The position numbers were made by a program, and so were the translations under genes. Source: Staphylococcus sp. ACRSN (GTDB lineage Bacteria > Bacillota > Bacilli > Staphylococcales > Staphylococcaceae). Taken from it: a DNA stretch of 64,000 nt. Under the pieces are notes generated by a model, which worked only from the letters and a program-made list of their open reading frames with translations, had not been told where the DNA came from and searched no databases. Of this stretch, positions 43,463 to 51,191 are shown piece after piece. Each line of letters starts with the position of its first letter. Position 1 is the stretch's first letter. The stretch spans positions 124,001-188,000 of the forward strand of contig NZ_JAKRNS010000005.1 of the NCBI RefSeq assembly GCF_022346615.1, given 5' to 3'.

Positions 43463-43765
43463 ATGATTCTAGAAGCGGCAATATTAAATGTAAAAGAGCA
43501 TAAACGAGACAACTTTGAAGAAACATTTCGCAAAGCTTCAAAGATAATTGAAGCAATACCTGGTTACATTCAACACACGCTAAATAAATGCTTAGAAGAA
43601 GAAGGTAAATATTTATTACTAGTCGAATGGCAGAATCTAGAAGATCATACAATTGGGTTTAGAGAGTCTGAGGCGTATAAGGAGTGGAAAGCATTATTGC
43701 ATCATTACTATGAGCCGTTTCCTACTGTAGAACATTTTGAAAAAGTAGATTTAGCAAATTCATAA
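43463..43765 (+). CDS. ABM domain protein (monooxygenase-like)
   Basis: A 100-residue single-domain dimeric alpha/beta-barrel protein: ILEAAILNVKEHKRDNFEET, AIPGYIQHTLNKCLEEE, YLLLVEWQNLEDHTIGFRES, then EWKALLHHYYEPFPTVEHFE. This pattern fits the antibiotic-biosynthesis-monooxygenase family, and the double His after the Trp segment is usual. Its reaction is unknown. The start is ATG 43463, 8 bases after GGTGG; GTG 43451 is nearer the ribosome-like sequence. It is a single gene with its own terminator. Confidence 0.78.
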   Translation: MILEAAILNVKEHKRDNFEETFRKASKIIEAIPGYIQHTLNKCLEEEGKYLLLVEWQNLEDHTIGFRESEAYKEWKALLHHYYEPFPTVEHFEKVDLANS

Positions 43766-43828
43766 CTTAATAGATGTACTAGTAACAGATGAAGTAACAG
43801 GAGAAAGTTTACTAGAACAAAATTAACG

Positions 43829-43862
43829 ACGTTCCAATCAGTGTATTGGGGCGTTTTTTTAT
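43829..43862 (+). terminator. Terminator after the ABM gene
   Basis: ACGTTCCAAT (43829-43838) pairs with ATTGGGGCGT (43845-43854) with two wobbles, then a T-run. Confidence 0.75.
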
Positions 43863-43930
43863 TAATGGCGTTGATATATAACATTACGAACGTAAATATT
43901 TTTAAAAATTCAATAAATTCAGAAATTATA

Positions 43931-43959
43931 TTGACGCTTAAAAGATAATAGCCTATAAT
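43931..43959 (+). promoter_or_regulatory. Predicted promoter of metNIQ
   Basis: TTGACG (43931-43936), 17-base spacer, TATAAT (43954-43959), 47 bases before the metN start. The leader is too short for an S-box or T-box. Confidence 0.75.
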
Positions 43960-44006
43960 TTCATTATTCTTATTGAAATGGTAAGGATTAGTGAGGAGGA
44001 TACACA

Positions 44007-45029
44007 GTGATTGAATTTGAGAACGTAAATAAAGTGTTTCATAAGAAAAAAGAACGTATCCACGCTTTGAAAGATATATCATTTACTGTTAATAAGAACG
44101 ATATCTTTGGCGTAATTGGATATAGCGGTGCCGGTAAAAGTACATTGGTTCGATTGGTAAATCAATTGGAACGTGTAAGCGAAGGTAAGGTCATCGTTGA
44201 CGGACATGAGTTAGATACATATAAAGAAAAAGAATTGAGAAACGTAAAAAAGGAAATAGGCATGATCTTTCAACATTTTAATTTGTTGAATTCTAGTACA
44301 GTATATAAAAATATAGCGATGCCATTGATATTAAGTGGTGTCGATAAAGCTGAAATAAAAAAGAAAGTTGAAGAAATGCTCGCATTTGTCAATTTATCGG
44401 ATAAGATGTATCAATATCCGGATGAACTTTCAGGTGGACAAAAGCAACGTGTCGCAATTGCGCGTGCATTAGTTACAAATCCTAAAATTTTACTGTGTGA
44501 TGAGGCAACGAGTGCCCTTGATCCAGCGACAACAAGCTCAATTTTAGATTTGCTAAAACGTGTTAATGAAACGTTTGGTGTAACTATTTTAATTATTACT
44601 CATGAAATGGGTGTGATTCAAAAAATATGTAATAGAGTTGCAGTTATGGAAAAGGGTGAAGTTGTTGAGATAGGCAATGTTAAAGATGTGTTTAGTCATC
44701 CACAAACGACCACAGCACAAAACTTTGTTTCAACGGTAATTAATACAGAGCCATCTGAGGCACTAAAAAATACTTTTAATCAACGTAAAGATAATGCGTA
44801 TATTGATTATCGATTGTTCTTAGAAACTGAGCAAATAGAACAACCAATTATTAATGAATTAACAAACCAATATCAAGCAGAAGTAAATGTGCTGTTTTCA
44901 TCTATGTCCACGATACAAGATGACACAGTTTGTTACTTATGGTTGAGATTTGAAACAAATCAACATTTTAATCAAGAAGCCATTGAATCGTATTTTAAAA
45001 ATAAATCAATAACATTTGAGGAGGTGTAG
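44007..45029 (+). CDS. metN: Methionine ABC transporter ATP-binding protein MetN
   Basis: A 340-residue ABC ATPase. Walker A is GYSGAGKSTLVRLVNQLER, the Q loop MIFQHFNLL, signature DELSGGQKQRVAIARAL and Walker B ILLCDEATSALDP. The C-terminal 100 residues are the ACT-like NIL domain that senses methionine in MetN. The start is GTG 44007 behind GAGGAGGA. metI begins 4 bases after its stop, and metQ follows. Confidence 0.92.
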   Translation: MIEFENVNKVFHKKKERIHALKDISFTVNKNDIFGVIGYSGAGKSTLVRLVNQLERVSEGKVIVDGHELDTYKEKELRNVKKEIGMIFQHFNLLNSSTVYKNIAMPLILSGVDKAEIKKKVEEMLAFVNLSDKMYQYPDELSGGQKQRVAIARALVTNPKILLCDEATSALDPATTSSILDLLKRVNETFGVTILIITHEMGVIQKICNRVAVMEKGEVVEIGNVKDVFSHPQTTTAQNFVSTVINTEPSEALKNTFNQRKDNAYIDYRLFLETEQIEQPIINELTNQYQAEVNVLFSSMSTIQDDTVCYLWLRFETNQHFNQEAIESYFKNKSITFEEV

Positions 45030-45033
45030 TCAT

Positions 45034-45693
45034 ATGCTTGGTTCGAGTATTGATAGCGCACAGTTATTTGAATCTTTATATCAGACCTTATATATGGTTA
45101 CAGTCTCGTTAATCATAGGTTCGATTATAGGTATACCATTAGGCATTTTATTAGTTGCGACTCGAAAAAAAGGAATATGGCCAAACGCAATCGTACATCA
45201 AATCTTAAATCCAATTATTAATATATTAAGATCGATACCTTTTATTATCTTATTAATTTCTATTGTGCCATTTACCAAATTATTGGTCGGAACTTCGATT
45301 GGAACGACAGCTGCAATTGTACCGTTAACAGTTTACGTTGCACCATATATTGCACGCCTTGTAGAGAATTCATTGCTAGAAGTTGATGAAGGTATTGTTG
45401 AAGCGGCTAAAGCAATGGGGGCTTCTCCTGTACAAATTATTAGATACTTCTTATTACCAGAAGCATTAGGGTCACTTGTATTAGCGATTACGACTGCAAT
45501 CATTGGATTGGTCGGAGCTACTGCAATGGCAGGTGCCGTTGGTGGCGGTGGTATAGGTGACTTGGCACTCGTATACGGTTATCAACGTTTTGATACATTA
45601 GTTATTATTATTACGGTTGTTGTATTAGTCATTATTGTGCAAATTATACAAACACTTGGAAATTACTTATCTAAAAAAATTAGACGAAATTAA
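45034..45693 (+). CDS. metI: Methionine ABC transporter permease MetI
   Basis: A 219-residue permease with five membrane helices. The coupling (EAA) loop is IVEAAKAMGASPVQIIRYFL, and the C-terminal family motif GAVGGGGIGDLALVYGYQRF is typical of MetI. The start is ATG 45034 with GAGGAGGTG upstream; the ORF extension from 45016 overlaps metN. Acts with MetN and the lipoprotein MetQ to import methionine or its derivatives. Confidence 0.93.
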   Translation: MLGSSIDSAQLFESLYQTLYMVTVSLIIGSIIGIPLGILLVATRKKGIWPNAIVHQILNPIINILRSIPFIILLISIVPFTKLLVGTSIGTTAAIVPLTVYVAPYIARLVENSLLEVDEGIVEAAKAMGASPVQIIRYFLLPEALGSLVLAITTAIIGLVGATAMAGAVGGGGIGDLALVYGYQRFDTLVIIITVVVLVIIVQIIQTLGNYLSKKIRRN

Positions 45694-45711
45694 TAGGGAG
45701 GATATTGATTA

Positions 45712-46551
45712 ATGAAGAAGTTATTATTTTTAATTGTGTCAGCATTATTTATATTAGCTGCATGTTCTGGAGGTAAGGAAAAAGTTACAGTTGGCGTCGC
45801 ATCAAATGACACGAAAGCATGGGAAAAAGTAAAAGAATTAGCAAAAGATGAAGACATCGATTTAGAAATCAAACAATTTTCAGATTATAACGTACCAAAT
45901 AAGGCTTTAAGTGATGGGGATATTGATATGAATGCCTTTCAACATTTTGCATTTTTAAATGAATATAAAAAGGCACATAAAGATGCAGATATTTCAGCTG
46001 TTAGTACGACGGTATTAGCACCATTAGGTATTTATTCTGATGATATTAAAGACATCAAAAAAGTGAAAAATGGTGCAAAAGTTATTGTACCAAATGATGT
46101 ATCTAATCAAGCACGTTCGTTGAAGTTATTGGAAGATGCAGGATTAATTCAATTAGATAAAAACTTTGGATTAAGTGGTTCGATCAAAGATATTAAATCC
46201 AATCCTAAGCATTTGAAGATTAAGGCGGTAGATGCTCAACAGACTGCACGAGCATTATCGGATGTAGACTTATCAGTAATCAATAATGGTGTTGCTACTA
46301 AAGCAGGTCTAGATACGAAAAAAGATCCAATTTATAAAGAAGATTCTAAAAATGATGCAGTAAAACCATATATCAATGTTATTGCTACAAAAGATAATAA
46401 ACAAGATGACAAAACATACAAAAAAATCATTAAATTATATCATTCAAAAGAAGCACAACAAGCACTTAAGAAAGATACAAAAGAGGGAGAATATCCTGTA
46501 GACTTATCTAAAAAAGAAATTAAGAAAATTGAGGATAGTTTAGAAAAATAA
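45712..46551 (+). CDS. metQ: Methionine-binding lipoprotein MetQ
   Basis: A 279-residue NlpA-family substrate-binding protein. The lipoprotein signal is KKLLFLIVSALFILAACSGG with the lipidated Cys near residue 19. VTVGVASNDTKAWEKV, DIDMNAFQHFAFLNEYKKAH and the Asn in SVINNGVATKAGL are the methionine-pocket segments. It is the third gene of metNIQ. Staphylococci have two such systems; exact substrate (Met, Met sulfoxide or Met dipeptide) is not resolved. Confidence 0.92.
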   Translation: MKKLLFLIVSALFILAACSGGKEKVTVGVASNDTKAWEKVKELAKDEDIDLEIKQFSDYNVPNKALSDGDIDMNAFQHFAFLNEYKKAHKDADISAVSTTVLAPLGIYSDDIKDIKKVKNGAKVIVPNDVSNQARSLKLLEDAGLIQLDKNFGLSGSIKDIKSNPKHLKIKAVDAQQTARALSDVDLSVINNGVATKAGLDTKKDPIYKEDSKNDAVKPYINVIATKDNKQDDKTYKKIIKLYHSKEAQQALKKDTKEGEYPVDLSKKEIKKIEDSLEK

Positions 46552-46630
46552 ATGAAAGTTAACTGTCTAGAAAAATAGTGTAATTATTTTTTGAAACTAT
46601 AGAATATGGTCATAAATATATATTAATAAA

Positions 46631-46662
46631 GAGAGCTAATCCATTTGGATTAGCTCTCTTTT
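46631..46662. terminator. Bidirectional terminator (metQ and small minus-strand gene)
   Basis: GAGAGCTAATCC (46631-46642) pairs with GGATTAGCTCTC (46647-46658), flanked by A-rich and T-rich runs, and shares its core with terminators at 8989 and 24557. Confidence 0.88.
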
Positions 46663-46689
46663 GATCATTAGTCATTAAAAATGATTGAA

Positions 46690-46731
46690 TTAATAATATC
46701 TAAAACCGAAGAAATTCATAATGAAATCCAT
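46690..46731 (-). CDS. 13-residue peptide MDFIMNFFGFRYY, candidate small gene
   Basis: On the minus strand, a promoter-like TTGATA-N16-TATAAT, then GGAGG at 46743-46739 and, 7 bases on, ATG at 46731 opening a 13-codon frame that ends TAA at 46690. The terminator at 46658-46631 follows, so a transcript of about 130 bases is predicted. The peptide is hydrophobic and aromatic with one arginine. I do not recognise it. It could be a small toxin or regulatory peptide, or the RNA itself could be the functional product. No antisense partner is evident. Confidence 0.5.
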   Translation of the reverse strand: MDFIMNFFGFRYY

Positions 46732-46766
46732 CCACAGTCCTCCTCTCTCTGCGTATTGAGGATTTT

Positions 46767-46794
46767 ATTATATCATTATATTAAAATATATCAA
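46767..46794 (-). promoter_or_regulatory. Predicted promoter of the 13-residue peptide gene
   Basis: Minus strand: TTGATA (46794-46789), 16-base spacer, TATAAT (46772-46767). The predicted start of transcription lies about 30 bases before the start codon. Confidence 0.55.
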
Positions 46795-46987
46795 TAAAAT
46801 TCTATAATAAAATTATAGAAAACAAGAGGATCTATATCGTGTTTTATAATAATACAATTGTGGAATGAATGTATGCATGCTTATATAGGTGTATTTTGCT
46901 AATAATTTATCAGTGAAATGCGCCGCTAGATTTAACTAAATATCATACTTTAATAAATTATCAGGATTAAAAGCATTATTACTTAAA

Positions 46988-48580
46988 TTAATTAGGAATA
47001 GTCGGAACTTCAGATATGAGTTTTTGTGTATATGAAGCTTGAGGATGTTCAATGATACTTTCTGAATCATTAATTTCGACGATATTACCATTTTGCATTA
47101 CTGCAATGCGGTCGCACATTTCCTTTATAACACCCATATCGTGTGTAATGAATATATAAGTAATTTCCATTTCTTCTTGAATACTTTTGAGCAATTGAAT
47201 GATTTCTTTTTGAACGGAAACATCTAATGCAGATACAGCTTCATCGCAAACAATTATTTTCGGGTTAATGGCAATTGCGCGTGCGATGCTAACTCTCTGA
47301 CGTTGTCCTCCAGAAAGTTCATGAGGATAGCGATATAAAAACGTTTCATCTAAATCAACCTTTTGTAGAAGTTCTTTTACTTGTTCTTTTAAAGTATGTT
47401 CATTTGACACTAGATGATGAATTTTTAATGTACGTCCAATAATATCGATAACTTTAAATCTAGGATTTATAGAAGCAAATGGATCTTGGAAAATCATCTG
47501 TATATCTTTCCGTAATGGTTGCATTTCTTTAGAACTAAATAGACTTAAAGGAATATCTTTATACCATACATAACCATCTGAAACGGAATTAAGACCGACT
47601 ACCGTTTTTGCTAATGAAGACTTTCCTGAACCTGATTCACCAACAATACCTAATGATTCACCCTTTTTAATATCTAAATCAATATGATTAACAGCTGTAA
47701 ATGTATCATTATTTCCTATTGGATATTCTACACTGACATTTTCAAATTTTAGAATAATTTCATCGCTAATTTGTCTTGGGTATTTAGGCGCATGTAAATT
47801 AGGTACAGAATTTATAAGTTTTTGTGTATAAGCAGATGTTGGATTGTTAAAAATATTCTCTACTGAACCTGACTCTACTACCTCACCTTGCTTCATCACA
47901 ATCATTTCATCGCAAAATTGATAAACAACGCCCAAGTCGTGTGTAATAAATATAATTGAGGTATCGATATAGTCATATAAATCTTTCATCAATTCTAGTA
48001 GTTGATTTTGAGTGCTAACATCTAGTGCTGTGGTTGGTTCATCTGCAATTAAAATTTGTGGTTCTAGTACAAGGGCCATAGCAATCATTACACGTTGTCG
48101 CATACCTCCAGAAAATTCATAAGGATAAGCATTAAAATTACGCTCGATATTCTGTATACCAACTTTTTGTAAAATATCTAAAGCCATTGTCTTTGCTTGT
48201 CGTTTATTTATTTTTTTATGTTGAAGTATAACTTCTGTAATTTGTTTACCGATTGTGGTTCTAGGATTTAGTGACGATATAGGATCTTGGAAGATCATCG
48301 CAATATCTTTACCGCGTATTTTTTGAAAGGCTTTACTATTAAATTGAGTTAAATTTTGATTGTTAAATGAAATTTCACCAGAAATAACAGGAGCAGGAGA
48401 ATCTGGCAGTAGACCCATAATTGATTTAGCAGTAATACTTTTACCAGAACCTGATTCACCAACGATTCCCAAAATTTTCTTCTTATCTAATTTGAAACTT
48501 ACATTTTTGACTGCATTAATTGCATTATTGCCGTGATTGAATGTCACACCTAAATTTTTAACATCTAATAATGGTGGCAT
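46988..48580 (-). CDS. gisA: Glutathione importer ATP-binding protein GisA (two ATPase domains)
   Basis: A 530-residue fusion of two oligopeptide-type ABC ATPases. Domain 1: Walker A GIVGESGSGKSITAKSIMG, signature EFSGGMRQRVMIAMAL, Walker B ILIADEPTTALD. Domain 2: GIVGESGSGKSSLAKTVVG, ELSGGQRQRVSIARAI, IIVCDEAVSALD. In S. aureus the GisABCD importer brings in glutathione as a sulfur source, working with Ggt. Here gisA is on the opposite strand, divergent from gisB with about 95 bases between. The start is ATG 48580 behind GGGAGG. The assignment rests on its position next to gisBCD-ggt. Confidence 0.85.
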   Translation of the reverse strand: MPPLLDVKNLGVTFNHGNNAINAVKNVSFKLDKKKILGIVGESGSGKSITAKSIMGLLPDSPAPVISGEISFNNQNLTQFNSKAFQKIRGKDIAMIFQDPISSLNPRTTIGKQITEVILQHKKINKRQAKTMALDILQKVGIQNIERNFNAYPYEFSGGMRQRVMIAMALVLEPQILIADEPTTALDVSTQNQLLELMKDLYDYIDTSIIFITHDLGVVYQFCDEMIVMKQGEVVESGSVENIFNNPTSAYTQKLINSVPNLHAPKYPRQISDEIILKFENVSVEYPIGNNDTFTAVNHIDLDIKKGESLGIVGESGSGKSSLAKTVVGLNSVSDGYVWYKDIPLSLFSSKEMQPLRKDIQMIFQDPFASINPRFKVIDIIGRTLKIHHLVSNEHTLKEQVKELLQKVDLDETFLYRYPHELSGGQRQRVSIARAIAINPKIIVCDEAVSALDVSVQKEIIQLLKSIQEEMEITYIFITHDMGVIKEMCDRIAVMQNGNIVEINDSESIIEHPQASYTQKLISEVPTIPN

Positions 48581-48675
48581 GTGGCAATCCTCCCTATTCA
48601 CAAATATATGTTTTTAATCTATACTTTATATATCATACTAATCTACTCGAGTATAACTTACAAGGAGGGATATTT

Positions 48676-50007
48676 ATCTATCAATATAGTCAGGCATTCA
48701 ACTCATTGTATAATCAACTGTTGTATCGTATTTTATTTTCAATATTAAGTTTACCTATTTTTTTATATGCCATTATAAAATATTTATTTTCTGATAATAA
48801 CAGTGTAGGCAAACAACAGACTTTAGAGATTGAAAAAATTGTTCAAGCATTACAACAAAAATATGTATATCTAAAAGAGCAAAAGTCAAAGCATCAATTA
48901 ACTAAAGAAGCACAGCATATTTATAATAGAAGAAATCGTTATGATGATAGCAAAATAACGAATGACTTTACTTCATTTTATAAAAAACTACTGTTTAATA
49001 ATCATCTGATATTAAAAGTTATTTTAGCATTCCCACTTTTTATTGTACTTAGTTTTTACTTGAATCCTCTGGTTAGATATATATTTGAGAGAATCATTAT
49101 GGCAATCATAGTTATTGTTGGTGTCATTACGGTTGTATTTACAATTCTATATTTATCCCCAATGGATGCTGCGTATAGCATATTAGGGCCAGATGCAACT
49201 AAAGATCAAATTCAGCAATTTAACGAAACGCATCATTTAAATAGCTCATATTTACTTCAATTATGGGATGCGATAAAAGGCGTATTTACATTTGATCTAG
49301 GTACAACTTATAAAGGCAATGAGGTAGTTACACATGCAGTGGCGCAAAGAATTCCAATTACACTATTGCTAACTTTAATTGCTTTATTTATCGCAATAAT
49401 AATTGCTATACCAATAGGTGTAGTGAGTGCATTGAAACGTAATAGTTGGATCGATGTTGTTTTAATGACAATTGCATTAATTGGTTTATCTATACCCAAT
49501 TTTTGGCAAGGCTTACTATTTATATTAACTTTCTCTTTAAAATTTAATATATTACCACCATCATATATGCCAGATAATCCTTTTTCTTTAGTCTTACCAA
49601 CTTTAGTTATTGGTACAGCGATAACGGCTTCTATTACAAGAATGACGCGTTCTTCTGTGTTAGAAGTGATGAGAAATGACTATGTTATGACAGCCTATGC
49701 CAAAGGTCTATCAACAAATCAAGTAATAGTAAGACATATTTTGAAAAATGCACTTATACCTATTATTACTTTAATTGGTTTACTTGTGGCTGAATTACTC
49801 GGTGGCTCAGCTGTCACTGAACAAGTTTTTAATATCAATGGTATAGGTAGATATATAGTTCAAAAACAACTTGTTCCAGATATTCCAGCTGTTATGGGTG
49901 GCGTTGTTTATATATCAATAGTCATATCACTTGTGAACCTTATGATTGATATTTTCTATGCTGTGATAGATCCGAAATTACGTAGCGAAATTAAAGAAAA
50001 GGAGTAA
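48676..50007 (+). CDS. gisB: Glutathione importer permease GisB
   Basis: A DppB-type permease of about 443 residues. The N-terminal 140 residues are unusual for DppB: a membrane segment (YRILFSILSLPIFLYAIIKY) and a charged coil before the standard permease, which begins FERIIMAIIVIVGVITVVF; the coupling loop is VMTAYAKGLSTNQVIVRHIL. AAGGAGG at 48662-48668 is well placed, but the in-frame codon at the right distance is ATC (48676). No ATG, GTG or TTG exists between 48601 and there; the next in-frame ATG lies inside the permease domain. I annotate from the ATC. The alternative, ATG 48571, overlaps gisA and lacks a ribosome site. Confidence 0.75.
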   Translation: MYQYSQAFNSLYNQLLYRILFSILSLPIFLYAIIKYLFSDNNSVGKQQTLEIEKIVQALQQKYVYLKEQKSKHQLTKEAQHIYNRRNRYDDSKITNDFTSFYKKLLFNNHLILKVILAFPLFIVLSFYLNPLVRYIFERIIMAIIVIVGVITVVFTILYLSPMDAAYSILGPDATKDQIQQFNETHHLNSSYLLQLWDAIKGVFTFDLGTTYKGNEVVTHAVAQRIPITLLLTLIALFIAIIIAIPIGVVSALKRNSWIDVVLMTIALIGLSIPNFWQGLLFILTFSLKFNILPPSYMPDNPFSLVLPTLVIGTAITASITRMTRSSVLEVMRNDYVMTAYAKGLSTNQVIVRHILKNALIPIITLIGLLVAELLGGSAVTEQVFNINGIGRYIVQKQLVPDIPAVMGGVVYISIVISLVNLMIDIFYAVIDPKLRSEIKEKE

Positions 50008-50011
50008 TTGT

Positions 50012-51175
50012 ATGACTCAACACAGATATATGATTCCTTCATTATTGATATTTTCAGTATGTGCTATATTGACATATACTTTGGTGATTTTAATTGCTTG
50101 TATAAATTTATTTAAAGGATATGTGGTGGATACATTTTATATAACACAATTCATTTTAATTATGTTAACTATAGTAGTTGCATTTTTAGGTTTTGGAGTT
50201 AATTTTTGGTATGAACAAAAAGTTTTGAGATACATAGGATATAGCATATTAATTATCTTAACAGTTACAGGTAATATATTTACTTTGTTAATGTTTATCA
50301 GCATTTTACGTTATAAAAAGACTTCAGAATTAGGTATTTATAATAGTTGGGAATCTTTTGTCAATAAAATGAAAGCGAATAAAATTGCTAGTGTGAGTGT
50401 AGTAATATTAGTATTTATGATTACTGTTTCGGTGATGTCGAAATATTTATTTGATACTACTTTAGCGACGCAAAATCAATTTGATGAATTATTAAAAAAT
50501 CCAAGTCCTATGCATCCATTCGGTACTGATGATTTTGGAAGAGATTTATTTACAAGAATTGTAGTAGGTACAAAATTGACATTCTTCATTTCTATTATTT
50601 CAGTAGTTATTTCAACCATTCTAGGTATGTTTTTAGGAATGATAGCAGGATATTTTGTGAAAATTGATAATCTTGTAATGCGAATATTAGATATAGTTTT
50701 TGCGATTCCTTCTTTACTTTTAGCGGTAGCTATTATTGCGTCATTTGGTGCAAGTACAACTAATTTAATTATTGCACTTAGTATTGGAAATATCCCTTCT
50801 TTTGCTAGAACGATGAGAGCTAATGTATTAGAAGTGAAACGAATGGAATATGTTGATGCTGCTAGAATCACTGGGGAAAAAACACCACGTATATTATGGA
50901 GTTATATACTACCGAATTCATTGTCACCGATGATAGTTAGATTTTCGTTAAATATTGGTGTGGTTGTTTTAACGACAAGTAGTTTGAGTTTCTTAGGTTT
51001 AGGGGTTTCGCCAGAAGTGCCAGAATGGGGAAACATCTTAAGGACTGGTAGTAATTACCTTGAGACACATAGTAACTTAGCAATATTTCCTGGGTTATGT
51101 ATTATGTTGCTTGTGCTTGCCTTTAACTTTATTGGTGATGCAGTACGCGATGCACTTGATCCAAAAATTCAATAG
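50012..51175 (+). CDS. gisC: Glutathione importer permease GisC
   Basis: A 387-residue DppC-type permease. It too has an N-terminal extension, with three hydrophobic segments before residue 105, ahead of the OppC-like N-terminus (VNKMKANKIASVSVVILVFM) and the typical HPFGTDDFGRDLFTRIVVG. The coupling loop reads YVDAARITGEKTPRILWSYI, and EVPEWGNILRTG is near the end. It starts 4 bases after gisB and is followed by the binding lipoprotein. The extra segments in both permeases appear to be a feature of this system. Confidence 0.88.
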   Translation: MTQHRYMIPSLLIFSVCAILTYTLVILIACINLFKGYVVDTFYITQFILIMLTIVVAFLGFGVNFWYEQKVLRYIGYSILIILTVTGNIFTLLMFISILRYKKTSELGIYNSWESFVNKMKANKIASVSVVILVFMITVSVMSKYLFDTTLATQNQFDELLKNPSPMHPFGTDDFGRDLFTRIVVGTKLTFFISIISVVISTILGMFLGMIAGYFVKIDNLVMRILDIVFAIPSLLLAVAIIASFGASTTNLIIALSIGNIPSFARTMRANVLEVKRMEYVDAARITGEKTPRILWSYILPNSLSPMIVRFSLNIGVVVLTTSSLSFLGLGVSPEVPEWGNILRTGSNYLETHSNLAIFPGLCIMLLVLAFNFIGDAVRDALDPKIQ

Positions 51176-51191
51176 AATAGGAGGGCTGAAT

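Noticed and set aside
43863..44006. S-box or T-box leader before metNIQ
   Set aside because: The promoter at 43931-43959 leaves only about 40 bases before the start codon, too short for either.
43708..44082. Minus-strand 124-codon frame overlapping metN
   Set aside because: Covers the metN promoter and start as well as the ABM gene end; hydrophobic AT-rich shadow.
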